Part shown: positions 17,631 through 25,799 of the stretch, one piece after another | Numbering within the stretch: position 1 is the stretch's first letter | Layout: each line of letters begins with the position of its first letter | Origin: ASV31 sp965229765 | GTDB lineage: Bacteria; Pseudomonadota; Alphaproteobacteria; Rhodobacterales; Rhodobacteraceae | Assembly: GCA_965229765.1 (NCBI GenBank) | Contig: CBDDJT010000002.1 | Location: 124,001-188,000 of the forward strand | Direction of reading: 5' to 3' | DNA: 64,000 nt | Notes under the pieces: model-generated | What the model saw: only the letters and a program-made list of their open reading frames with translations | Databases searched by the model: none | Told to the model about the DNA's origin: nothing | Program-made: the position numbers and the translations under genes

Positions 17631-18158
17631 TCAACCGCCCAGCGGCCCCACGGCAAGGTTCTGGTACATCCCCCACATCGCCGTGACGAAGATCGAGACG
17701 AACCCGACCATCCGGGTCAGTGTCCTGTGGCGTGCCAGGCGGCGGTAGACGTCATCGGTGCCTTCGCTCTGCCGGATCAGGCGGCGCGCGGCGCGCACGC
17801 TGAACGCGCCAACGATCGACAACGGAAACAGCAGCAGGAAAACCGCCTGCGCGAACTCGACATCGTACCAGAAGCCAAGCACCACCAACGCCCTGAGAAC
17901 GGCGCAGGTCCCGCCCAGCACCCAGACCCCCAGCACCTCTCCGATATGGATCAGGCGACGGCAGCTTGCCGCCAGCATGGCGATCATGTCCTGTTCAACC
18001 TCGCCGCCCATGCGCCGGGCGCGCAGCACCAGATCATAGGGAATGCCAAGAACCCAATGGCTCGCCGTGGACCAAAGCACAGCAAGCCCGATCCAGTACC
18101 AGAGGTTCGAGAACGACCGCATGTCGATCACCTCGAAGACCGTGGTGTAGAAATCCAA
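17631..18158 (-). CDS. Small membrane protein of the 'component of SufBCD complex' type
   Basis: 175 aa with about four hydrophobic segments. I recognise the N-terminal pattern (FEVIDMRSFSNLWYWI...SHWVLGIPYDLV) from Rhodobacteraceae proteins often labelled 'component of SufBCD complex'. That label has no visible support, since no Fe-S motif or suf gene is here, and I treat function as unknown. The start is a TTG at 18158 with AAAGGGGA about 7 nt upstream; the internal ATG at residue 13 is an alternative. It lies 32 bp upstream of mfd on the same strand and probably shares its transcript. Confidence 0.8.
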   Translation of the reverse strand: MDFYTTVFEVIDMRSFSNLWYWIGLAVLWSTASHWVLGIPYDLVLRARRMGGEVEQDMIAMLAASCRRLIHIGEVLGVWVLGGTCAVLRALVVLGFWYDVEFAQAVFLLLFPLSIVGAFSVRAARRLIRQSEGTDDVYRRLARHRTLTRMVGFVSIFVTAMWGMYQNLAVGPLGG

Positions 18159-18236
18159 CGCGACCGTCCCCTTTCCGCCGACGCCACGACAGCGCCGGGG
18201 CGGACGTTACTTTCGGTTTCGGGGGATTCCTACCCC

Positions 18237-18264
18237 TTGAGATGACGGCAAAAGCCTGTATCCC
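18237..18264 (+). promoter_or_regulatory. Possible hemB promoter
   Basis: TTGAGA at 18237-18242 (one mismatch to -35 consensus), 16-nt spacer, TATCCC at 18259-18264. It lies 30 bp before the hemB start codon. The -10 is weak. Confidence 0.3.
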
Positions 18265-18293
18265 CGATGACGAGGTCTGAAAGGAAGCCGTCC

Positions 18294-19295
18294 ATGCCAA
18301 AGCCCCCTGCCCCGTTTCCCCGTGCCCGGTTCCGCCGCCTGCGCCAGTCTGCGGCCCTGCGCGGTCTCACGCGAGAGATGTCGCTGACGGTCGATGACCT
18401 GATCTGGCCCGTCTTCGTGATGGAAGGCTCCGATGACGCCTATCCGATTCCCTCGATGCCGGGGGTGGAGCGGCTGACCATCGACCGGCTGGTGCGCGCC
18501 GCCGAAGAGGCCGCGTCCCTCGGCATTCCGGCGATCTGTCTCTTTCCCTACGTGGACCCCGTCAAGAAGACAGAGCTTTGCGAAGAAGCATGGGACCCCG
18601 ACAACCTGTCCAACCGCGCGGTGCGCGCGATCAAGGCCGCGGTGCCCGAGATCGCGGTGATGACCGATGTCGCGCTCGACCCCTACAACGCCAACGGACA
18701 CGACGGCATCGTGCGCGACGGCATCATCGTCAACGACGAAACCGTCGAGGCACTGGTCCGCATGGCGCTGGCACAGGCAGAGGCTGGAGCAGATATCCTG
18801 GGCCCGTCCGACATGATGGATGGCCGCATTGGCGCCATGCGCCGCGCGCTGGAGGATGCAGGCCATCAGGACGTCACCATCATGTCCTACGCGGCCAAGT
18901 ACGCCAGCGCCTTCTACGGTCCGTTCCGGGATGCGGTGGGCGCCTCGGGCGCGCTGAAGGGCGACAAGACGACCTACCAGATGGACCCCGGAAACTCGGA
19001 CGAGGCGCTGCGGCTGGTGGCGCGCGATCTGGACGAAGGCGCCGACATGGTCATGGTCAAGCCGGGTATGCCCTATCTGGACATCTGCCGCCGGGTGAAG
19101 GACCGCTTCGGCGTGCCGACCTATGCCTACCAGGTGTCCGGCGAATACGCGATGCTCAGGGGCGCGGCGGACAACGGCTGGCTGGACGGCGACAAGGTGA
19201 TGATGGAAAGCCTTCTGTCATTCAAGCGCGCCGGCTGCGACGGCATCCTGACCTATTTCGCCCCCGCGGCCGCGCGCAAACTGCGCGACGGCTGA
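18294..19295 (+). CDS. hemB: Delta-aminolevulinic acid dehydratase (porphobilinogen synthase)
   Basis: 333 aa. Condenses two 5-aminolevulinate molecules to porphobilinogen, shared by heme, bacteriochlorophyll and B12 synthesis. Schiff-base lysines Lys202 (YAAKYASAFYGPF) and Lys256 (MVKPGMPYLD) are present. The active-site metal loop reads DVALDPYNANGHDG, with no cysteines, so this is the zinc-independent type known from other Rhodobacteraceae. ATG 18294 has GAAAGGA about 8 nt upstream; an ORF start nine codons earlier is not supported. Cobalamin genes in the same window (50-56 kb) depend on this product. Confidence 0.97.
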   Translation: MPKPPAPFPRARFRRLRQSAALRGLTREMSLTVDDLIWPVFVMEGSDDAYPIPSMPGVERLTIDRLVRAAEEAASLGIPAICLFPYVDPVKKTELCEEAWDPDNLSNRAVRAIKAAVPEIAVMTDVALDPYNANGHDGIVRDGIIVNDETVEALVRMALAQAEAGADILGPSDMMDGRIGAMRRALEDAGHQDVTIMSYAAKYASAFYGPFRDAVGASGALKGDKTTYQMDPGNSDEALRLVARDLDEGADMVMVKPGMPYLDICRRVKDRFGVPTYAYQVSGEYAMLRGAADNGWLDGDKVMMESLLSFKRAGCDGILTYFAPAAARKLRDG

Positions 19296-19330
19296 AACGG
19301 CGGTCCCCCGCCCGCCCTGCGCCTTTCCGG

Positions 19331-19359
19331 TGACAGGGCGCGCGGGCTGGCGTATAAGC
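19331..19359 (+). promoter_or_regulatory. Possible promoter for the YSC84-type lipoprotein gene
   Basis: GTGACA at 19331-19336, 17-nt GC-rich spacer, then TATAAG at 19354-19359. It is in the 132-bp gap after hemB, about 70 bp before the next start codon. Confidence 0.4.
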
Positions 19360-19427
19360 GTTCCCAACGCCCGCGGAAAAAGCAATCGGGCGGCCGAGGC
19401 AGAATTCACAGCAAGGGGCAAACACCC

Positions 19428-20000
19428 ATGAACCCTACCACGCGACGCAGCTTCCTTGCGGGGGCCGGCAGCGCCATCGTGCTTGCCGGGTGCGAAACCC
19501 AGTCCCCGCCGCCCGACAGTGACGGCACCGGGGCGGCGATGATCGACGCCCGCGTCGACGAGGCGCTCGATTTCCTTTACACCCGCTATCCCGCCACGCG
19601 CGCATTGGCCAACCGGGCCAACGGCCTGCTGGTCATGCCGCTGGTCACAAAGGCCGGCTTTTTCGTCGGTGGGGCCTATGGCCGCGGCGCGCTGCGGCAG
19701 AACGGCATCACGGTGGACTATTACTCCGCCGCCTCTGGCACCGTCGGCTACCAGATCGGCGCGCAGCAGTTTTCGCACGTCCTGATGTTCATGACCCCCG
19801 GTGCCCTGCGAGAGTTTCGCACCTCTTCGGGCTGGTCCGCCGATATCGAGGCCGAATACGCCTTCGTGGACACGGGCGGAAACGTCTCGGGCCAGTCGCT
19901 CGACAATGCCGAGGTCATCGCCTTCGTGTTCGGTCAGGCCGGCCTTGCCATCGGCGCTACCCTGCGTGGCACGAAATACACCCGGATCGACCCGCGCTAG
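19428..20000 (+). CDS. Lipoprotein with SYLF/YSC84 domain
   Basis: 190 aa. The N terminus has a twin-arginine-like RRSFLAGAG and then a lipobox LAGC, so the mature protein should be lipid-anchored at the cysteine near residue 22. The rest is the SYLF (YSC84) lipid-binding domain: ARALANRANGLLVMPLVTKAGFFVGGAYGRG, a serine- and glycine-rich middle, and FVFGQAGLAIGATLRGTKYT at the end. In eukaryotes SYLF domains bind phosphoinositides; the bacterial role is unknown. It stands alone after hemB. Confidence 0.88.
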   Translation: MNPTTRRSFLAGAGSAIVLAGCETQSPPPDSDGTGAAMIDARVDEALDFLYTRYPATRALANRANGLLVMPLVTKAGFFVGGAYGRGALRQNGITVDYYSAASGTVGYQIGAQQFSHVLMFMTPGALREFRTSSGWSADIEAEYAFVDTGGNVSGQSLDNAEVIAFVFGQAGLAIGATLRGTKYTRIDPR

Positions 20001-20009
20001 GGCACGCCC

Positions 20010-20882
20010 CTAGCCAAGCGCACGCAGGCGGCGGATCAGGCTGGAGGTATCCCAGCGCCCGCCGCCCAGCTTCTGCACATCCTTGTAGAACTGGTCGACC
20101 AGCGCCGTCACCGGCAGGCTGGCGCCATTCTCGTTCGCGGTGTCAAGACAGATACCCAGATCCTTGCGCATCCAGTCCACGGCAAACCCGAACTCGAACA
20201 TGTCGTCGGCCATGGTCTCGTAGCGGTTCAGCATCTGCCACGATCCCGCGGCACCGCCGCCGATGACCTCGACCACGGCGCGCGGGTCAAGCCCGGCCTT
20301 GTCGGCGAAATGCAGCCCCTCGGACAGGCCCTGCACGAGCCCGGCGATGCAGATCTGGTTGACCATCTTGGTCAGCTGTCCCGCGCCGCTGTCGCCAAGC
20401 CGCCGGCAGGCCTTGGCATAGGACGCGATCACCGGCTCGGCGCGGGCATAGTCCGCCTCGTCGCCGCCACACATCACCACCAGCTGCCCGTTCTCGGCCC
20501 CCGCCTGGCCGCCGGAAATCGGGGCATCGACAAAGCCCAGGCCGCCCTCCTGCCCAAGCGCGTGAAGCTCTTTCGTCACCCGCGCGGACACGGTGGTGTG
20601 ATCGACCAGAACACTGCCCTCGGCCATCCCGGCAAAGGCACCGTCGGGTCCGGCGCAGACCGCGCGCAGATCGTCGTCGTTGCCCACGCAGGTCATCACG
20701 AATTCCGCCCCGGCGGCCGCCGCGCGCGGGGTCGCGGCCATCGCGCCGCCATGCTGCGCGACCCAGGCCTCTGCCTTGGCGGCCGTGCGATTGTAGACGG
20801 TCACGTCGTGACCTGCGGCGACAAGGTGTCCCGCCATGGGGTAACCCATGACGCCCAACCCCAGAAACGCGACATTTGCCAT
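20010..20882 (-). CDS. NAD(P)-dependent beta-hydroxyacid dehydrogenase (tartronate semialdehyde reductase / 3-hydroxyisobutyrate dehydrogenase family)
   Basis: 290 aa. Rossmann domain with FLGLGVMGYPMAGHL at 6-20, substrate-binding signature DAPISGGQAGAENGQL near 120-135, and the catalytic lysine in GQLTKMVNQ near 172. Family members reduce tartronate semialdehyde or oxidise 3-hydroxyisobutyrate; the exact substrate is not visible. It is convergent with the lipoprotein gene (9-bp gap) and divergent from the penicillin-acylase-family gene across 79 bp. Confidence 0.9.
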   Translation of the reverse strand: MANVAFLGLGVMGYPMAGHLVAAGHDVTVYNRTAAKAEAWVAQHGGAMAATPRAAAAGAEFVMTCVGNDDDLRAVCAGPDGAFAGMAEGSVLVDHTTVSARVTKELHALGQEGGLGFVDAPISGGQAGAENGQLVVMCGGDEADYARAEPVIASYAKACRRLGDSGAGQLTKMVNQICIAGLVQGLSEGLHFADKAGLDPRAVVEVIGGGAAGSWQMLNRYETMADDMFEFGFAVDWMRKDLGICLDTANENGASLPVTALVDQFYKDVQKLGGGRWDTSSLIRRLRALG

Positions 20883-20961
20883 GGTGGAACTCCCTGTTGT
20901 GCGCAGCGACGGCCCGCTCTAACTAACGGTCCGATAACCACGGTCAACCGGCTGGGAGTCC

Positions 20962-23424
20962 ATGTCCACCGCCTTTCGCTGGCTCCTGCGTATTTTCCTC
21001 GGACTCGCCCTGCTGGCGGGGCTTGCGCTTGTTCTGGCAAGCTGGCTCGCCGCGCGATCACTGCCGGAATACGACACGGCCCATTCGGTCGAAGGCATCA
21101 CCGCCCCGGTCGAGATCATACGCGACAACGCCAGCGTGCCCCATATCTTCGGCGACACCGACGCCGACGTGTTCTACGGCCTTGGATTTGCCCATGCGCA
21201 GGACCGACTGTGGCAACTGATGATGCTGCGCCGCACCGCGCAGGGCCGCCTGTCCGAAATATTCGGAGAGCGGACGCTGCGCACCGACGAGTTGCTCCGG
21301 CGGCTGGATATCTACCCGCTCGCCACCCGCGCCGTCGAACGTCAGGACGACCGGACCCGTGCCATGCTCGAGGCCTACGCCGACGGGATCAACGCGTGGC
21401 TCCGCCATGTGAACGAGGATGCCCGCGGCCGCGGCGCGCCAGAGTTCTTCCTGTTCGCCCCGCGCCTGGCCCCCTGGCAGCCCGCCGATTCCATCGCCGT
21501 GATGAAGCTGATGGGCCTTCAGCTTTCGGGCCATATCCAGGAAGAGGTGCTGCGCGCCCGGGTTTCGCTTGTTCTGCCAGAGGACCGCGTGCGCACGATC
21601 CTGCCCGACGTGCCCGGTGCCGGAATTGCCGCGCTTCCGGAATACGCCTCGCTCCTGCCCGGCCTCGACCGCCAGTTGGCCCTGACAGAGGCACCCGACC
21701 CCGGCCCCTTCTCGCCCATCGCGCCGCGCGGTATGGCCGGGGCCTCGAACGCATGGGCGGCAGCGCCCAGCCGCTCTGCGGCGGGCGGCACGCTTCTGGC
21801 CAACGATCCGCACCTTGGCTTCAGCGCGCCGACGATCTGGTACCTCGCGCGCATGGAACTGGCTTCGGGCGGGGTCATCGGCGGCACGATTCCGGGCATT
21901 CCCGCCATTCTCGTCGGCCGCAGCGACCGACTGGGATGGGGGCTGACCTCGTCCTACATGGACGACCAGGACGTCTTCATCGAACAGTTGAACCCCAGCA
22001 ACCCCGCCGAGGTCCTGACGCCCGACGGCTATGCCGCCATGCGCACCCGCCCTTCGATCATCGAGGTGGCCGAGGCCGCGCCGGTCACCATCACCCTGCA
22101 ATGGACCGACAACGGCCCGGTCCTTCCGGGCTATCACTACAATCTTGCCTCGGTGACCCCGGCGGGCCATGTCGCCGCGATTGGCTGGACGCTGCTTGGC
22201 GACGAGGACCGATCGATCACCGGCGCCCTTCGGCTGATGGAGGCCGCAAGCATAGAAGAGGGGCTTGACGCCGGGGCGCTCTTTCTCGGGCCCAGCCAGA
22301 ACCTGACGCTTGCCGACGGCAATAGCATCGCAATGAAGACGATCGGCGCCATGCCGCGACGCTCCACCCAGCACCAGACCCGCGGGCGCATTCCCTCACC
22401 CGGCTGGATAGAGGTGAACCGCTGGCAGGGATTGATGCCCTATGCCGCCAACCCAGAGTTCATCGACCCCATCGGCGGCATCCTCGGCAACACGAACAAC
22501 AAGACGCTGGAACGCCCGTTTCCCTATCATGTCAGCTACGTCTGGGGCGACACCCAGCGCATCCAGCGCTGGCGCCGCCTGATGCAAAGCCGCGAGGTGC
22601 ACACGCGCGAAAGCTTCATCGAGGCGCAGCTCGACACCGTGTCCTTTACCGCCCGTGCCCTTCTGCCGCTGGTCGCCAAGGATCTGTGGTTCACCGCAGA
22701 GGCCGCGCCAGGCGGCACGCCGGAGGCACAGCGCCAGCGCGCGCTGGAGCTTCTGGCAGACTGGAACGGCGAGATGAACGAGCATCTGCCGGAACCGCTG
22801 ATCTACGCTGCCTGGATGCGCGCGCTGCAGGACCGCCTGATCCGCGACGAACTTGGCCCGCTTGCGCGCGCCTTCACCCATGTGGAACCGCTGTTCATAG
22901 AAAAGGTCTTCCGCGATGCGGACGGCGCTGGCGCGTGGTGCGACATCCTGCAATCGGGCGCCGTCGAGACCTGCACCGACATCGCCCGTCTGGCGCTTGA
23001 CGACGCGCTGGTCTGGATCGGCGACACCTATGGCACGGCGCTGGAATCGCTGCGCTGGGGCGACGCGCACCAGGCCACCCATGACCATCAGGTGCTGGGC
23101 GAGATCCCGGCCCTGTCATGGTTCGTGAACATCCGGCAGTCGACCTCGGGCGGCGACAACACGCTTCTGCGCGGGCTGACTTCCGGCCGCAACCCCGAGC
23201 CTTTCCTGAACGTGCATGGTGCGGGCTATCGCGGTGTCTACGACTTTGCAGACCCCGACAGTTCCGTCTTCATCATCGCGACCGGACAGTCCGGCCATCC
23301 CCTGTCACGCCACTACGACGATCTGGGCGAGATCTGGCGGCGCGGCGAATACATACCCATGTCGCTCGACCCGGAGCTTGCGCGCGCCGCCGCGGTCGGC
23401 ATCACGATCCTTCAGCCGCGCTGA
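20962..23424 (+). CDS. Penicillin acylase family protein (Ntn hydrolase)
   Basis: 820 aa. Ntn-hydrolase precursor that cuts itself into alpha and beta chains; the family includes beta-lactam acylases, quorum-sensing acyl-homoserine-lactone acylases and other amidases. Residues about 5-30 are a single N-terminal membrane segment (LRIFLGLALLAGLALVLASW) and not a cleavable signal, so it is likely anchored facing the periplasm. The processing site is before Ser262 in MAGASNAWA, the future N-terminal nucleophile. Other motifs: VEIIRDNASVPHIFG and FGLGFAHAQDRLWQ-type residues near 73-85, and NDPHLGFSAPTIWYL after the nucleophile. Substrate unknown. Confidence 0.92.
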   Translation: MSTAFRWLLRIFLGLALLAGLALVLASWLAARSLPEYDTAHSVEGITAPVEIIRDNASVPHIFGDTDADVFYGLGFAHAQDRLWQLMMLRRTAQGRLSEIFGERTLRTDELLRRLDIYPLATRAVERQDDRTRAMLEAYADGINAWLRHVNEDARGRGAPEFFLFAPRLAPWQPADSIAVMKLMGLQLSGHIQEEVLRARVSLVLPEDRVRTILPDVPGAGIAALPEYASLLPGLDRQLALTEAPDPGPFSPIAPRGMAGASNAWAAAPSRSAAGGTLLANDPHLGFSAPTIWYLARMELASGGVIGGTIPGIPAILVGRSDRLGWGLTSSYMDDQDVFIEQLNPSNPAEVLTPDGYAAMRTRPSIIEVAEAAPVTITLQWTDNGPVLPGYHYNLASVTPAGHVAAIGWTLLGDEDRSITGALRLMEAASIEEGLDAGALFLGPSQNLTLADGNSIAMKTIGAMPRRSTQHQTRGRIPSPGWIEVNRWQGLMPYAANPEFIDPIGGILGNTNNKTLERPFPYHVSYVWGDTQRIQRWRRLMQSREVHTRESFIEAQLDTVSFTARALLPLVAKDLWFTAEAAPGGTPEAQRQRALELLADWNGEMNEHLPEPLIYAAWMRALQDRLIRDELGPLARAFTHVEPLFIEKVFRDADGAGAWCDILQSGAVETCTDIARLALDDALVWIGDTYGTALESLRWGDAHQATHDHQVLGEIPALSWFVNIRQSTSGGDNTLLRGLTSGRNPEPFLNVHGAGYRGVYDFADPDSSVFIIATGQSGHPLSRHYDDLGEIWRRGEYIPMSLDPELARAAAVGITILQPR

Positions 23425-23428
23425 CGGC

Positions 23429-24667
23429 TTATCCCGCCGCGCGCCGCAACACCTCTGCCGCCACCGTCGCCGCATGGTCCACCGCCGCTTCGGAAAGGGT
23501 CGGATGCACAAGGAACATGAGGCTGGTCTCTCCCAGCCCTTGCGCCACGGGCAGCGGCGCCTCGGGCCGCAGCCCGGTGCCGTCAAACGCCTTTTCAAGG
23601 TAGATCTCGGAACACGATCCCTGCATCACCGGCACGCCCTGCGCCGCGATTTCCGCCTGCACGCGGTCGCGGTCCCAGCCTTCTGCCAACCGCTCGGGCC
23701 GGACGAAGACGTAGTACTTGTACCATGCATTGACGCAGCCAGCCGCCGCATTGCAGCCGCCGTCGCAGCCCGCGCAGCGCTGCACGGGAATGCGGATCGG
23801 TCCATCCGGTCCCGCAAGATCGGCCAGACCTGACGTCATGCGTGCCGCATGGGCCGATCTTGCCGAATGCCATTCGGGCATTCGCCGCAACTGGATGCGA
23901 CCGATGGCCGATTGCATTTCGGTCAGCCGCCAGTTCGTGCCGAAGCTTTCGTGCAGCCAGCGGAACCCCGGCGGATGCGCGCGCTCATAGACGGCGGCAT
24001 AACTCTTGCCATGGTCCTTGAAGGCCCACATCCGCCGCCAAAGCGCCTCGTCCGCACAGGTGACCATGCCGCCCTCGCCGCCCGTGGTCATGATCTTGTC
24101 CTGGCAGAACGACCACGCCGCCACGTCGCCCAATCCACCAACCGGGCGCCCCTTGTAGCGCGCGCCATGCGCCTGCGCGCAATCCTCGATCAGCGCGATG
24201 CCGCGCGGGCGCGCCAGCGCCGCAAGCGGGTCCATATCGCAGGGCCAGCCGGCCAGATGGACACACAGGATAGCGCGTGTCCGCTCGGTCAGGCACGGCG
24301 ACACGGTTTCGGCACTGATGTTCTGGCTTTCGGCGTCCACGTCCGCGAAGACCGGCACCGCACCCGCATTCACGATGGCCGAGACAGAGGCCATGAAACT
24401 GCGCGGCGTCACGATCACCTCGTCCTCGGCCGACCCGCCGTTCTGCGACCCTATGCCCAGCCCATGCAGCGCCAGATCGATGGCAACGGTGCCATTGGCC
24501 AGCGCGATCGCGTGGGGCGTGCCTGCGAAGGCGGCGAATTCGCGCTCGAAGGCCCGCCCCTCGTCGCCGGTCCAGTAGTTCACCCGGTTCGACAGCAGCA
24601 CCGCCGACACGGCGTCGGCCTCTTCCCGCGTGAAACTGGGCCATGGTGCGAAAGCCGGCTTGGTCAT
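23429..24667 (-). CDS. DegT/DnrJ/EryC1/StrS-family aminotransferase with Cys-rich insert
   Basis: 412 aa PLP-dependent sugar aminotransferase; makes amino sugars from keto nucleotide sugars. Schiff-base lysine Lys191 in SFCQDKIMTTGGEGG, and IEDCAQAHGA at 160-169. Around 297-312 there is a four-cysteine stretch, CAGCDGGCNAAAGC, absent from common members such as the WbpE-like gene at 30230. It is followed by WYKYYVFVRPE and GSCSEIYLEKAF, seen in aminotransferases of other surface-polysaccharide clusters. Last gene of the minus-strand cluster, 13 bp after the polymerase-like gene. Confidence 0.9.
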   Translation of the reverse strand: MTKPAFAPWPSFTREEADAVSAVLLSNRVNYWTGDEGRAFEREFAAFAGTPHAIALANGTVAIDLALHGLGIGSQNGGSAEDEVIVTPRSFMASVSAIVNAGAVPVFADVDAESQNISAETVSPCLTERTRAILCVHLAGWPCDMDPLAALARPRGIALIEDCAQAHGARYKGRPVGGLGDVAAWSFCQDKIMTTGGEGGMVTCADEALWRRMWAFKDHGKSYAAVYERAHPPGFRWLHESFGTNWRLTEMQSAIGRIQLRRMPEWHSARSAHAARMTSGLADLAGPDGPIRIPVQRCAGCDGGCNAAAGCVNAWYKYYVFVRPERLAEGWDRDRVQAEIAAQGVPVMQGSCSEIYLEKAFDGTGLRPEAPLPVAQGLGETSLMFLVHPTLSEAAVDHAATVAAEVLRRAAG

Positions 24668-24680
24668 CTCTGCTCCTCGG

Positions 24681-25799
24681 TCAGGCGGGCTGCGCCCGCG
24701 GGGGCGTGGCCCCGGGCGTGGGGGGGCGCGCGACGGGGGTTGTTTCGGGGGCTGTGGCGCGGGTTTGATGCGCGTCCAAGGCTCGCGGCCCCGCGAACAA
24801 CACCTTGATCCACAGAAAGATATCGCCGCTTGTCATCGCCGTGGCAAGCACGGCGAAATGGAACCCGTTCATCTGGCGCAGACGCAGCACGAAGAGCACG
24901 GCAAACACCATAAGCCCCACCACGCCGGTGTTTATCAGCACCTCCATGACAAGGTTATGCGGATACTCCAGGTCCCATGTGTTGGCACGGCGATAGGCCT
25001 CTCCGCCCGGCCCGAACAACGGCGCGGTCAGAAAGACGTCCAGCCCTTCCTGCCAGGCCTCGGCGCGCGCAAGCGAGATCCGCTCGATGAGGCTGCCATT
25101 GCTTCCAGACGCATAGAAGAACCGCGACTGGCTGATCGGCACCGCCAGCGCCGCCACGCCGATACCGGCCAGCACCCAGCGCGTCGGGCTGAGATTGCGC
25201 AGGAGATACCAGGCGGTCACAAGCACGACGAAGGCCATGGGCGTCCGGCTCAGCGTTGTGACGACACCCAGAAACAGGATCGCCAGCTTAAAAAGATCCA
25301 GCCGCCCCGGCCGCAACTCCCTGCGCGGCGTCAGCAGCAATAGCGTGTATCCCATCGCGCAGATCATGCCGAACTTGATGACCCCGCTGAAAACAAGGTG
25401 CTCGCGTTCCCAGAAGCCGTAGCCGTGGATCGCCAGCTTCCAGAACAGCGAGAAGGCCGCGTAGATCACGATCAGGTTGATGAAGGCCGTCGTCGCCACC
25501 GCGCCGGGCCTGCGGAAAATGAAGGTGAATGCGGTCAGCTCCACCACAAGGTAGACGATCCGCAACAACTCCAGCGAATTCCTTGCGGCCATGACGGCCG
25601 CGAAACTGACCAGAACGCCCCAGATCATCACGTCCATCGGTGCAAGTCGGCGTTCGCCGTAGATCGCGGCGACCAGCACGAAATAGCCAAGAAAGAACAG
25701 TCCCAGCGCGGGATCGATCCGCGCGGAGGAGCCGATGACAACCCAGATCAGCACCGCCAGCCCGATCATCGTCGCCTGCATGTCGATCTTCAGGTTCAC
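24681..25799 (-). CDS. O-antigen-polymerase-like membrane protein (Wzy-type)
   Basis: 372 aa, about ten hydrophobic segments and a large periplasmic loop late in the protein. The loop (about 220-280) has the Wzy/WaaL-like pattern GPGGEAYRRANTWDLEYPHNLVMEVLINTGVVG, with EYPHN at its core. Expected to join repeat units in the periplasm. The start is a GTG at 25799 that overlaps the flippase stop as GTGA and has GGAG 8 nt upstream; a longer frame from 25865 would overlap the flippase by 70 bp. The C-terminal tail is Pro/Ala/Thr-rich. Could instead be a WaaL-type ligase. Confidence 0.8.
   Translation of the reverse strand: MNLKIDMQATMIGLAVLIWVVIGSSARIDPALGLFFLGYFVLVAAIYGERRLAPMDVMIWGVLVSFAAVMAARNSLELLRIVYLVVELTAFTFIFRRPGAVATTAFINLIVIYAAFSLFWKLAIHGYGFWEREHLVFSGVIKFGMICAMGYTLLLLTPRRELRPGRLDLFKLAILFLGVVTTLSRTPMAFVVLVTAWYLLRNLSPTRWVLAGIGVAALAVPISQSRFFYASGSNGSLIERISLARAEAWQEGLDVFLTAPLFGPGGEAYRRANTWDLEYPHNLVMEVLINTGVVGLMVFAVLFVLRLRQMNGFHFAVLATAMTSGDIFLWIKVLFAGPRALDAHQTRATAPETTPVARPPTPGATPPRAQPA

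Noticed and set aside
20310..22268. 652-codon plus-strand frame spanning the beta-hydroxyacid dehydrogenase and penicillin-acylase genes
   Set aside because: Arg/Pro-rich, crosses a divergent promoter region and overlaps two well-supported genes.
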